64,000 nucleotides of DNA from CAVUDO01 sp963740255 (GTDB lineage: Bacteria > Actinomycetota > Actinomycetes > Mycobacteriales > Cryptosporangiaceae), in NCBI GenBank assembly GCA_963740255.1, contig CAVUDO010000006.1:496001-560000 (forward strand). The letters are read 5' to 3'. Position 1 is the first letter of the stretch. Every line of letters begins with the position of its first letter. The position numbers were made by a program, and so were the translations under genes. The notes beneath the pieces were generated by a model, which was not told the origin of the DNA, searched no databases, and saw only the letters and a list, made by a program, of their open reading frames with translations. Below, piece by piece: positions 10,100 to 17,441 of the stretch.

Positions 10100-11219
10100 C
10101 TGGCACCTTCTCTGCCAGCTCACGTGCGTCCTCTGCCGTGATGCGAAGCATCGACAGGGCGTCGCGGGGGGACAGAGTATCCATCAGCGTGCGGATCGCC
10201 CGAGGACCGTACTGTCGGATGCGCGCTACAGGACGAGGCGGGCTGGAAAACGAGGCGTCGGCATTCGGCGGCTTGGGAACGAACGTCCTCACGACGGCGG
10301 CGTACAGCGGCTCCTGGGCGTATCCCAGGTCGATGAGCCGACGCGCGGCTGCCCGGCCACTGATGCGAAAACGGTTCTTGACAGCGGTCACGTCGTCCAG
10401 GTCGGCGACGCGGTCGGCAATGCCTCGCTGACGCGCCAGCTTGCGTACCCGCTCGGCCGGCATGAGGAGGTTGGCCGCGAACTCCTCACACCACCGCTCG
10501 ACGCTCCCCGCTCTCACGTCGGCCCGCTCCGAGTCCAGGCAGGCCGCGTCGCTCCGGGTCACGAGGTGGCCGAGTTCATGCCCGAGTGTGAAGATCCGGG
10601 CGGCCGGCGCCACCTGACTCGTGTTGGCGACGATCAGCGGCGCCCGCTCGTCCCAGGCCGAGAAGCCGCGCACCTCACCAGCGCCAATGCCCAGCGCGAA
10701 CACGAGGATTCCGCGCATGTCCAGGGCGTCACGCCAGACGCGTAGCGCCTCGTAGTCGTCCTTCCACCGCCGCTGTTCGTGGTCGCTGACGCCCAGCCAC
10801 TCCCTAGCTTCGGCCGCCGCCTCGAATGGCGGCGCGAGCAGGCTCGCACGTGGAACGTCGAGAGGCTCCTGCTCGCGGGCCGCCCACGACAGGGCGTGCT
10901 GGACGCGACGGGCACGCCGGACCCAACTTCTGGCGTTGGCGCTCACCTGGCGCTCGTCACCTGGAGGATGCCGGAAGCTGGGAGGCAACGTCGCCCGCTC
11001 GGGGGGCCGGGGAAGGAAGAACACCGCACGAGGCCGCTTGAGCGTGGTCGCCAGCCGGGTGACCTCACCCTTGCTTGGCTGGGTTTCGCCGTTGATCCAA
11101 GCTTCCAGGACGTCGACGCCCACCCTGAGGTGTTCGGCCAGGACGTCGTGGGGCCGGCCGTCTTCCTCCATTGCCCACCGCAGCACGGAAGGAGTCACTG
11201 GGCTCAGTTGCACGGCCAC
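10083..11219 (-). CDS. XRE-type HTH protein with ImmA/IrrE metallopeptidase domain
   Basis: A 378-residue two-domain protein. Residues about 5-65 form an XRE-like helix-turn-helix (LRWAMEEDGRPHDVLAEHL, then LEAWINGETQPSKGEVTRLA). Residues about 165-290 form the ImmA/IrrE zinc-peptidase domain with the metal site TLGHELGHLV and downstream EEFAANLLMP. Such proteins cleave repressors or antitoxins under stress. The GTG at 11219 was chosen because GGAGGGG lies five bases upstream; a TTG nine codons earlier is also open. It precedes and overlaps the PIN-domain gene, so it may be the sensor or antitoxin half of that pair. Confidence 0.85.
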   Translation of the reverse strand: MAVQLSPVTPSVLRWAMEEDGRPHDVLAEHLRVGVDVLEAWINGETQPSKGEVTRLATTLKRPRAVFFLPRPPERATLPPSFRHPPGDERQVSANARSWVRRARRVQHALSWAAREQEPLDVPRASLLAPPFEAAAEAREWLGVSDHEQRRWKDDYEALRVWRDALDMRGILVFALGIGAGEVRGFSAWDERAPLIVANTSQVAPAARIFTLGHELGHLVTRSDAACLDSERADVRAGSVERWCEEFAANLLMPAERVRKLARQRGIADRVADLDDVTAVKNRFRISGRAAARRLIDLGYAQEPLYAAVVRTFVPKPPNADASFSSPPRPVARIRQYGPRAIRTLMDTLSPRDALSMLRITAEDARELAEKVPGVPVP

Positions 11220-11365
11220 GGCGTCCCCTCCCCACGGCGCTGACAAATCTCGTCAAGCATGTCACGACAGCCCGTCGATCTCCGCGCTGTTGATCACGTT
11301 GTGTACGACGTGCCCGATCCGAGCGCCGCACGTCCTGGGAGAAGCTGGCCCAGGACGACATTTCT

Positions 11366-11671
11366 CTACAGGTCGTGCACCGCTCGGAGCGCCGCATCCA
11401 CGTTGTTCATGGCGTCGGCGTCGGCGGTGCCGAGGCGTTCCACGAGCCGCCGACGGATGACGGGCTCGATCGAGAGTGCCCGCGCCCAGCCGTACTCGCC
11501 GACCCGGACGGCCAGCAGGCTGTCGGGATCTTCATCGACCAGGTGCAGGCCGAGCACGATCGGCAGGCCGGCGTGGTCGTTGATCACATCGGCGCTTACG
11601 ATGAGCCGCGTCCTCGACTGGCCGGGCCGGGACACCGCCGGGTCGTACCGCCAGATCTCGCCGCGCCTCAC
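11366..11671 (-). CDS. MazF/PemK-like type II toxin (mRNA interferase)
   Basis: A 101-residue protein with the MazF/PemK start VRRGEIWRYDP, then RTRLIVSADVIND, and the C-terminal ARALSIEPVIRRRLVERLGT that corresponds to the usual hydrophobic strand and helix. The family cuts mRNA at short sequence motifs. The GTG at 11671 overlaps the antitoxin stop by four bases (GTGA), the usual coupling of these pairs. The frame is open for 20 residues upstream, but those residues are Arg-rich and lie within the antitoxin gene. The central part is divergent, so the cleavage specificity cannot be guessed. Confidence 0.8.
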   Translation of the reverse strand: MRRGEIWRYDPAVSRPGQSRTRLIVSADVINDHAGLPIVLGLHLVDEDPDSLLAVRVGEYGWARALSIEPVIRRRLVERLGTADADAMNNVDAALRAVHDL

Positions 11672-11883
11672 ACCGCGCCGTGGCGTTCGTGCTCGGCGTT
11701 CTCGGCATAGTCCGCGTGCGCGGCATGCCACGCGGCCTCGACCCGGACCGACTCTGCGAGTTGCGCGGCCCGCACGATCCGGGTGACGAGCGCCGAGACG
11801 TTGCCGTTGGTCTCACGGCGCGCTCGACCGGCCAGATACGCCGCGGTTACGTCGTCCAGGCTCAGTGAGAGGCGTTCCTTCAT
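11668..11883 (-). CDS. ribbon-helix-helix type antitoxin
   Basis: A 71-residue protein. The N-terminal MKERLSLSLDDVTAAYLAGRA and NVSALVTRIVRAAQ resemble a CopG/MetJ ribbon-helix-helix DNA-binding unit (a short beta strand, then two helices). The acidic, His-rich tail (HAAHADYAENAEHERHG) would cover the toxin. It is the first gene of the pair and overlaps the toxin by four bases. Autoregulation of its own promoter is expected from the family but no operator is obvious. Confidence 0.75.
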   Translation of the reverse strand: MKERLSLSLDDVTAAYLAGRARRETNGNVSALVTRIVRAAQLAESVRVEAAWHAAHADYAENAEHERHGAV

Positions 11884-11887
11884 ACGG

Positions 11888-12046
11888 CTATCCTACGCTT
11901 CGTACTACGGCCGTGGCATCAGTTCGGCTTTCCTCTACGACGGTGATGCCGATCTGGGTCACCGTCTCCACCGGCGCGACGACCTGCTCGGCGCACCAGC
12001 TCTCGACAGCGTCGCGGCCGGCCGGGCTGCGGTAGACGGAATTCAC
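11888..12046 (-). pseudogene. N-terminal remnant of an alpha/beta hydrolase
   Basis: A reverse-strand frame from GTG 12046 to TAG 11888 encodes 52 residues. The first part (VYRSPAGRDAVESWCAEQ, then VAPVETVTQIGITVVEES) resembles the N-terminus of an actinobacterial alpha/beta hydrolase group that opens with YRSxxGRxAVxxWC. Everything from the oxyanion-hole strand onward is missing, and the frame ends just upstream of the antitoxin start. I read it as a gene cut off by a rearrangement when the accessory genes arrived; a short functional peptide cannot be excluded. Confidence 0.4.
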
Positions 12047-12099
12047 TCCGGCACTGTTTCAGATCGCCGCGAAGGCCGGTCGCTGGCTAGCCTGGCCAG

Positions 12100-13131
12100 G
12101 TGGGGTCGAGGCTGGAGCGGATCGCGGCGGAACTGCGTGCGGTCGCCTCGGACGCCGACGCCTGGGCGGGGACGTTGGCGGCCTTCGCCGACCAGGCGGA
12201 TGTACGGAGCCGCCAGCTTGCCGGTCTCACGGACGGTTCCGTACGGGCCGCGCCGGTGGTGGCCGCCTTCGCCCGGATCGGCGTGCCGCTGCGTCAGCGG
12301 ACGGTGCCGACGCTGCGCGCGGTGGCCGCGCAGAGCTGGGCGTTCGCCGCTGCCCTGGCGCCTGGTGGCGCGACGAGCGGAACGGCCTCCGGTACGGCTG
12401 GTGGGTCGGCTGTTCTGGTGGACCGGTCGGCGTCCGATGGCCAGGACGACCCGTTCGCGCTGGACACCATCGGTCCGCCGCAGGGCGGACACGGCGGTGA
12501 CCACGTGCCGTCGGCCCGCGCACCGGTCGAGGACATCAGCCGCGACCGCATCCGGGAGGTCATGCAGGACGCCGACGGGCCCGACGACCTGCCCGAGGGC
12601 CTGGTCTGGTTCCGCGCGCACTGGATCGACCAGGCCGGCCACGCCTTACTCCGACACCACCTCGGCCACGCCGACGAGCAGACCCAACGCGACCGCTGCA
12701 CCCTCGGCCACGACCCCATCACCGGCACCACCACCGACTGGCAACACGGCCGAAAACATCTTGCTGCGCGAGACTCGACCGCGTTCAGGTCAGAGGCGGC
12801 GATGGTCTGGGCAGAAGGCCGAGGGTGGGACAGTTCGGAAGCTGTCGCGGCGCGTGAGCGGGCGGAAAAGGCCGGTGAACTACGCCTACGGTTCCAACTG
12901 GGTGCGGCCGATGTGTTTGGTTCAACTTTTCGAGACCATATCGTTGGATTGGTGCGAATCGGATCAGCGCGAACCGCCACGAAGGCTGAGTCCTTTCGGT
13001 TCCCAGATCGCACCGACGTCATGTTCTTTTATGTTCGATCATCCGTCGGCCTACCATGGCGACCGCATACGATCTATCCACGGCGAAATGCGCCTCCGAT
13101 AACCGGAGTTGATGACCAGCATGATCAGTGA
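12100..13131 (+). CDS. polymorphic toxin with exchangeable C-terminal domain
   Basis: A 343-residue protein. The N-terminal helical region (residues 1-100, LERIAAELRAVASDADAWAG) resembles the WXG/ESX-type heads of actinobacterial secreted toxins. A Gly/Ser/Ala linker follows, then a middle segment with DLPEGLVWFRAHWIDQAGH. The C-terminal domain (about 225-343) includes EAAMVWAEGRGWDSSE, TDVMFFYVRSS and WRPHTIYP. The late R/H-T-x-YP motif recalls small RNase toxin folds of the BECR type, but this is inference. The DNA becomes visibly AT-richer at about 12,770, where the C-terminal domain begins, as after a tip exchange. The next gene overlaps by 20 bp and looks like its immunity gene. The start is a GTG with a weak binding site. 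Confidence 0.6.
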   Translation: MGSRLERIAAELRAVASDADAWAGTLAAFADQADVRSRQLAGLTDGSVRAAPVVAAFARIGVPLRQRTVPTLRAVAAQSWAFAAALAPGGATSGTASGTAGGSAVLVDRSASDGQDDPFALDTIGPPQGGHGGDHVPSARAPVEDISRDRIREVMQDADGPDDLPEGLVWFRAHWIDQAGHALLRHHLGHADEQTQRDRCTLGHDPITGTTTDWQHGRKHLAARDSTAFRSEAAMVWAEGRGWDSSEAVAARERAEKAGELRLRFQLGAADVFGSTFRDHIVGLVRIGSARTATKAESFRFPDRTDVMFFYVRSSVGLPWRPHTIYPRRNAPPITGVDDQHDQ

Positions 13132-13408
13132 ACGTCTTGAACGAGCTCTGTCCACTTACTGTCATGAGATGGATGGCCTCGACGACCTGGCTGCTGAAGT
13201 CTCGGACGGTCGAAAGGATTGGTTTATAGACGAGTTTGCCGCCGCTGTTCGTTCCGGCGACTTGACGCCTACCTACTGGGGATACCTGATTCTGACTGAT
13301 TACGACTCGGATCAAACCCAGGAGACCGAGGAAAACCTGCGACAGGTGTGGGCGGCTGTGGCTCCTGGGAGACCTTTTCCTACGGACTACATAGCGGATC
13401 GGGAGTAG
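13112..13408 (+). CDS. CdiI-type immunity protein 1
   Basis: A 98-residue acidic protein starting at ATG 13112, three bases after GGAG and 20 bases inside the toxin gene. The sequence RLERALSTYCHEMD, FIDEFAAAVRSGDLTPTYWG, and VWAAVAPGRPFPTD matches the pattern of small immunity proteins of contact-dependent growth inhibition systems. It should bind and block the C-terminal domain of the preceding toxin. Codon use is much less GC-biased than the backbone. A paralogue follows at 13574. The family call rests on motif memory and context. Confidence 0.7.
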   Translation: MTSMISERLERALSTYCHEMDGLDDLAAEVSDGRKDWFIDEFAAAVRSGDLTPTYWGYLILTDYDSDQTQETEENLRQVWAAVAPGRPFPTDYIADRE

Positions 13409-13417
13409 ACTAGCCAA

Positions 13418-13567
13418 ATGGCTTTCTCCGGAGTTTCTGTTAAATCGCCCCGAGCGGTTCCCATCGACTTTCCACGCTATCCTGCTCAGATTGGCCAACT
13501 GGCGAGGTCCCGGAATGCCTTGGCACTGCCGAACTACGTATGTGGGGCATCGATTAGTGGGAGATGA
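13418..13567 (+). CDS. small ORF between the two immunity genes, possible toxin remnant
   Basis: A 49-residue frame (ATG 13418 to TGA 13567) that reads MAFSGVSVKSPRAVPIDFPR, then YPAQIGQLARSRNALALPNY. It fills the gap between the immunity genes and ends six bases before the second one. In toxin arrays, the piece before an orphan immunity gene is often the tail of a lost toxin. I see no clear likeness to the tail of the toxin at 12100. Its coding status is uncertain. Confidence 0.35.
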   Translation: MAFSGVSVKSPRAVPIDFPRYPAQIGQLARSRNALALPNYVCGASISGR

Positions 13568-13573
13568 GCCCCT

Positions 13574-13840
13574 ATGATCAGTAAGCGACTCCAGGTGATC
13601 CTGCGAGAGGCATGTTATCAAGTGGATACTGCTATCGTCGGAACGCTTCGTCATGAAATCGTCCACGGTCGGTATCCATGGTTCTTCGCTGAGTTCAGCG
13701 AGGCTATCCGAAGCGGCGCTCTTGCTCCTGTGTACTGGGGCAAACTGATAGGCACAGACTACGATCCAGAAGACCGCGCCGAGACTGAGGAAGACCTCCG
13801 GGAAATCTGGGCGATCCTCTTTCCCGAGCACCCGTTTCCC
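13574..13840 (+). pseudogene. immunity protein 2, interrupted by the ISL3-type element
   Basis: The 5' 89 codons (RLQVILREACYQVD, FFAEFSEAIRSGALAPVYWG, IWAILFPEHPFP) are a clear paralogue of the immunity gene at 13112. At 13840 the frame enters an insertion sequence and would run on to 14185 as foreign residues. The missing tail lies beyond the element at 15294-15332. Joining 13840 to 15294 gives EHPFP-TDRSSSRSSGGG-stop, matching GRPFPTD in the first copy and restoring about 101 residues. Protein with an altered tail could still be made. Its cognate toxin is not present, unless the 49-residue frame before it is a trace of it. Confidence 0.85.
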
Positions 13841-13852
13841 GGCTCTTCGAAC

Positions 13853-15175
13853 TTAGGCGGGCTTGGCCGCTGGTGTGGCTGGCACTCGGCGTGTGTTCCG
13901 GGTGCAGTGGAACCGTACTCGGCGGCGGTGGTTGTCGGGGTTGCGGAATCCGCAGGCGCGTCGTCCGACGTCTTTGATGACGCGGTTGATGGCCTCGGTC
14001 CGGGCGTTGGTCAGGCCGGTCTGGATGAACCGTTCGATCTCGGGCCACCAGTTCTCCACGGTGGTGGCGAGGCGGTGCAGTTCGGGAATGTCGGCGCGGG
14101 AGCACCAGGTGTAGAAGTCGCCGAGGCGGGCCCGGACGAGGTGACGGGCCGGGTCGGTGCGGGCGAGGGCGAGCAGGCTGCGTAGTTCTTCCTTGGCGAT
14201 CCAGGCGGTGAGGATCTGCCCGGTCGGGTCGTGGGTGAGCAGCTCATTCCACATCCGGGTGAACGACTTCTCGGTGAGGCGGCCAGCTCCGGTGAGTAGC
14301 CGCCGCCGGTTGGCCCACTCCGGGTCGAGTCTGCGGCCCCGCCGTCCGCGCAGGGCCCAGGTCTGGCGGCGGCGGACGTCGGTGAGCGCGTCGTTGGCCA
14401 GCTTGACCAGGTGGAAATGGTCGACCACAACCTGCGCGTTCGGAAGGAGGTCGGCGGTGATCGCCGAGCGGTAGACCGCCGCTGGGTCGATCACCACGTA
14501 GCGGATCGCGGCCCGGAACTGCGGCGTCTGCCCGCCCAGCCAGTCCACCACCGTCGCCTTCGTCCGCCCGGTGGCCTGCCCTAACAGGCCCTGGACGCCG
14601 GCCAGGTCGACGAAGCCGGTGTCCCACCGGTCGATCCGGGTCCACCGGCCGGTGACCGGGTCGGGTTCCCACCGGGGCTTACCCCGGCGGGTCTCATCGA
14701 CCCCCAGCACCGTCGTGGGTTGCGCCTCGTGCAGCGCCGCCGCGGCCGCGTCGATGACCGCGGCGTGCGCGGTCGGCCAAGACACCCCGAACGCCCCGGC
14801 GACCTCACTGACCGCCCGGTTCGCGTCCCCGACCGCCGCCCCGATCGCCCGGCGCACCCGGCCGGTCACCCTGGCCCGAGCCGGCACCTCCGGGATCGAC
14901 TCGGTGAACGACCCGACCGGGCACCCCGCCGACTGGCACCGCCACCGCCGTTTGCGCCACACCACCACCAGCGGCGCCTCCCCGTACGGCAGGTCCCGCG
15001 GCCGGGTGCTCACCCACTGCTTCGGCGAGGTCGAGAGTTCCCCGCACGACGGACAACCCGCCGCCGCTAGATCCGATGTGGACACATGCACTTCCCGGGT
15101 GCCGTCGACCCGCAGCACGACACGGTCCACCGTGACGCCCTGCAAGCCGAGCAGCAACGACGTACCGTTGCTCAA
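13853..15175 (-). CDS. ISL3-family transposase
   Basis: A transposase of about 440 residues. The N-terminal zinc-finger region includes CPSCGE and WRCQSAGCPVGSF, followed by an HTH segment (AGAFGVSWPTAHAAVIDAA). The DDE catalytic core shows LGVDETRRGKPRW, VVVDHFHLVKLAND and the Glu in NARTEAINRVIKDVGRRA near the C-terminus. The proposed TTG at 15175 follows GAGG by eight bases and is in the normal family position; the frame is open to 15295 but that lies outside the element. The binding site lies in the 3' arm of a hairpin (15177-15230), which should limit expression from outside transcripts. Confidence 0.9.
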   Translation of the reverse strand: MSNGTSLLLGLQGVTVDRVVLRVDGTREVHVSTSDLAAAGCPSCGELSTSPKQWVSTRPRDLPYGEAPLVVVWRKRRWRCQSAGCPVGSFTESIPEVPARARVTGRVRRAIGAAVGDANRAVSEVAGAFGVSWPTAHAAVIDAAAAALHEAQPTTVLGVDETRRGKPRWEPDPVTGRWTRIDRWDTGFVDLAGVQGLLGQATGRTKATVVDWLGGQTPQFRAAIRYVVIDPAAVYRSAITADLLPNAQVVVDHFHLVKLANDALTDVRRRQTWALRGRRGRRLDPEWANRRRLLTGAGRLTEKSFTRMWNELLTHDPTGQILTAWIAKEELRSLLALARTDPARHLVRARLGDFYTWCSRADIPELHRLATTVENWWPEIERFIQTGLTNARTEAINRVIKDVGRRACGFRNPDNHRRRVRFHCTRNTRRVPATPAAKPA

Positions 15176-15176
15176 G

Positions 15177-15230
15177 CTCGTGGCCTCGTTCCTGACTGCG
15201 TAGGAACAGCCAGTGTTCAGAGGCCACGAG
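15177..15230 (-). promoter_or_regulatory. hairpin covering the transposase ribosome-binding site
   Basis: CTCGTGGCCTC (15177-15187) pairs perfectly with GAGGCCACGAG (15220-15230), and an inner GTTCCT/AGGAAC pair (15188-15207) extends the fold. In transcripts entering the element from outside, this would hide the GAGG before the transposase start, as protective leaders do in IS10 and other elements. Confidence 0.55.
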
Positions 15231-15422
15231 CCCCAACGCGTCAGACGCGCCGAAACCCCGCCAGCCCGGTCAACTTCGAAGAGCCCGTTTCCCACTGATC
15301 GATCGTCGAGCCGGAGTTCTGGGGGCGGCTGATCGGAATGGACTAATGCCCCGATCGGTACGACGAGACCTGGACAGTGGTTGCTCTAGGGCAGCCGTTC
15401 CTGAAGCTTCCTGACTGACGCG

Positions 15423-15662
15423 CTACGGGAGTCTGAACCCGTTGAGGAAGGCGGTCCATTCGGTGGCCGTGAAGGTGAGGGTGGGACCGTGGGGGTCCTT
15501 GCTGTCGCGGACGTCGATGGCGTCGGCGCGGTGCCGTACCTCGACGCACTGACCCTCCTGTCCGCTGCGGCTGGACTTGACCCAGACGTCACGCCGTCGT
15601 ACCTCGACGCACGCACCGCTCGATCCGCTGCGGCTGGACTTGATCCAGACGTTCTTCTGCAC
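15423..15662 (-). CDS. DUF397 protein with two DUF397 units
   Basis: A 79-residue protein in which the DUF397 core occurs twice. The first copy reads WIKSSRSGSSGACVEV and the second WVKSSRSGQEGQCVEV, followed by the standard ending VRDSKDPHGPTLTFTATEWTAFL. DUF397 proteins are small actinobacterial partners of XRE/DUF5753 regulators; several such pairs affect development, and some act like toxin-antitoxin pairs. The GTG at 15662 overlaps the regulator stop by one base (TAGTG), so translation is coupled. The first unit is a partial copy. Confidence 0.92.
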   Translation of the reverse strand: MQKNVWIKSSRSGSSGACVEVRRRDVWVKSSRSGQEGQCVEVRHRADAIDVRDSKDPHGPTLTFTATEWTAFLNGFRLP

Positions 15663-16528
15663 TACTCCACCTGCTCTCTGATGAACTTGACGGACTCGGC
15701 CGGCGACATCGCCAGCGTCTTAAGCTGGTCGTGGACGGTGTGCAGACGGTCGATTTCCTTGGAGCTCTCCAGGAAGAGTTCTCCGGCGAGGGTCTCGATG
15801 TAGCCGAGGGTCGGCTCGTCCGGCCCAAATGTGAGCACTGCGAACCCGCCCCGGTCGGCAAGGTGGGCGCCGGCCGCGAAGCGGAGCACCTGAACCGTGA
15901 CATTAGGGAGTCGGCTGACCTGCACGATGTGCTGGAGCTGGCTGCGCAGAATTTCTGGACCGCCTACTTCGGACCGGAGTGCAGCTTCGGACAGGATCGC
16001 GTGCACGCGTAGCGGTACCGGTTCACGCTTCAAGATCTGTTGGCGGGTAATTCGGGCGCTCACCAGTTGCTCGACGGTCTGTGCGTTCGTCTCCCATTCC
16101 ACGCTCACGACCTCGCGCGCGTACGCCTCGGTCTGCAACAGACCAGGCACCAGGGTGGGCTGGAAGTCCCGTAGTTCCAATGCTTCCGCCTCGTACGCGA
16201 TGTAGGTCGCGTACTTGCTGGTCAGGGCGTCCAGGCGTTGCCACCAGCCGGATTCGCGCAGGCTGCCGGCCAGGTCGACCAGGGCCTTGCCCTGCTCGCC
16301 GTCCAGCGGCACCTGGTAGGCGAGCAGCAGTTCCATCACGTCGCCGCGGCGGGCTTTGATCTCGCCGGACTCGATCCGGCTGATCCGCGATCCGGAGCAG
16401 TGCAGCGTCTTGCCCACCACGTCCAGGTTCAGGTCCCGCGCGTCGCGCAGGCGGCGCAGTTCGCGGCCGAGCCGGCGGGAGCGGGGGGTCGGAGGGGTGA
16501 ACCGCGACATGCCCTCATCTTTGCGCAT
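15662..16528 (-). CDS. XRE-family regulator with DUF5753 domain
   Basis: A 288-residue regulator. The helix-turn-helix (about residues 15-70) reads RRLGRELRRLRDARDLNLDV and GSRISRIESGEIKAR. The rest is the DUF5753 ligand-like domain, with YEAEALELRDFQPTLVPGLLQTEAYAR near residue 110 and later FAAGAHLADRGGFAVLTF. These proteins pair with DUF397 genes throughout Actinobacteria. The ATG at 16528 has AGGAGG ten bases upstream; an internal ATG at 16510 is less well placed. It is divergent from the three-gene cluster beginning at 16681, which it may control. Confidence 0.93.
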   Translation of the reverse strand: MRKDEGMSRFTPPTPRSRRLGRELRRLRDARDLNLDVVGKTLHCSGSRISRIESGEIKARRGDVMELLLAYQVPLDGEQGKALVDLAGSLRESGWWQRLDALTSKYATYIAYEAEALELRDFQPTLVPGLLQTEAYAREVVSVEWETNAQTVEQLVSARITRQQILKREPVPLRVHAILSEAALRSEVGGPEILRSQLQHIVQVSRLPNVTVQVLRFAAGAHLADRGGFAVLTFGPDEPTLGYIETLAGELFLESSKEIDRLHTVHDQLKTLAMSPAESVKFIREQVE

Positions 16529-16680
16529 TGCTTCCCATCCTCCTAGCTCGGTGTGACCGCGATGCGTTGACCACGCGCATCATCCTACGTCTTGCATCAC
16601 GGACTGTAGTACTGGTTGTTTTCCCGCATATGATGCGACACGATAGGCGGTGGATCGGCTCATCGGACGAGGAGGGCGCC

Positions 16681-17142
16681 ATGCAGACCCGAAGGTCGCG
16701 GGAACCGGGAACGGGCCGCCCGCCGCCGGCCGACATGTTCGCTCGGACGGCAGGGCGGGAGAGCGACAACCCGACGGTCACACCGTGCGTGCGGCGCGAC
16801 TCGGCCCTGTTCGCGCTGGCCGTCGAGCGATACCTGCTCCACCGGGCGGATGCCGCCGGCTGGTGTGCGTGCTGCGGCGAAGGGGGATGCCCGCCGGGGG
16901 CGACGGCCGCCGAGGTGATCCGCGCGGCCGGTGCCGAGCCCGCCGCCTACGCCCGCCCCGCCGTCCATGGCCGCTCCGCGCCCCATGACCGCTCCGCCGT
17001 CGATGACCGACACGGAGTCAGTGCGGCGTGCGGGGTCGGCGCGGCGCGCGGAGCGGCGATCCTCGCTCCGCGCTACCCCGCGCCGAGCGTGTCCCGCCGG
17101 CGCCCCTCCCCGCGTCCGCTGACGTGGCGGGCGGCCTCGTGA
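16681..17142 (+). CDS. small Cys-containing protein of unknown function, first of three coupled genes
   Basis: A 153-residue protein that I do not recognise. A conserved-looking core (about residues 35-85) reads RDSALFALAVERYLLHRADA and WCACCGEGGCPPGATAAEV, and the Cys cluster could bind metal. The tail is rich in Arg, Pro and Ala and probably disordered. The ATG at 16681 follows GGAGGGC. It ends in a GTGA overlap with the next gene and is divergent from the XRE/DUF397 pair across 150 bp. Similar small Cys-bearing proteins occur beside XRE/DUF397 pairs in other actinobacteria, as far as I remember. Confidence 0.6.
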   Translation: MQTRRSREPGTGRPPPADMFARTAGRESDNPTVTPCVRRDSALFALAVERYLLHRADAAGWCACCGEGGCPPGATAAEVIRAAGAEPAAYARPAVHGRSAPHDRSAVDDRHGVSAACGVGAARGAAILAPRYPAPSVSRRRPSPRPLTWRAAS

Positions 17143-17441
17143 GGACCAGGCCGTGCGGCATCGGCCGGCAGGCGTCCTTCCTGGCGTCCCGGTTCCGGGT
17201 CTGGCAGCGCATCGACCAGGCGCGGGTCACCGCCCGCACCGCCGACCATCTGACGTTCCCCGCACAGGGCCGGGCCGACGTCGAACTCCTCGGCCGCACG
17301 CTGGCCACCGTCCTGTTCCTGCACGAGCCCCGCGACGGCTCGCCCTACTGCCCCGGCTGCTCGACCCTGCGCAACCAGCGCTCCTGGCCCTGCCCCACCT
17401 GGGATCTCGCTCGCGCCGAACTCGACAAGGACCTCCCGTGA
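17139..17441 (+). CDS. small CxxC protein of unknown function, second of three coupled genes
   Basis: A 100-residue protein. The C-terminal part has two Cys motifs, SPYCPGCSTLRNQRSWPCPTW, arranged like a small zinc ribbon. The N-terminal part (QASFLASRFRVWQRIDQARV) is helical. It starts at GTG 17139 inside the stop of the previous gene (4-bp overlap) and its own stop overlaps the next gene in the same way, so the three products are made together. The open frame upstream of the GTG is ignored because it lies within the first gene. Confidence 0.65.
   Translation: MRTRPCGIGRQASFLASRFRVWQRIDQARVTARTADHLTFPAQGRADVELLGRTLATVLFLHEPRDGSPYCPGCSTLRNQRSWPCPTWDLARAELDKDLP

Larger units (their letters stand above)
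13841..15285. mobile_element. ISL3-family insertion sequence, complete, with 8-bp target duplication
   Basis: The 1445-bp element has imperfect 22-bp terminal inverted repeats that both begin GGCTCTTCGAA (left end at 13841, right end read backward from 15285; 18 of 22 match). It is flanked by exact direct repeats CGTTTCCC at 13833-13840 and 15286-15293. An 8-bp duplication and the GGCTCTTCGAA terminus are characteristic of the ISL3 family. It carries one transposase gene. The perfect duplication and intact repeats suggest a recent insertion. Confidence 0.93.

Noticed and set aside
14157..15203. Forward frames inside the ISL3 element
   Set aside because: Antisense of the transposase, Arg-rich and without motifs; the element needs only the reverse-strand gene.
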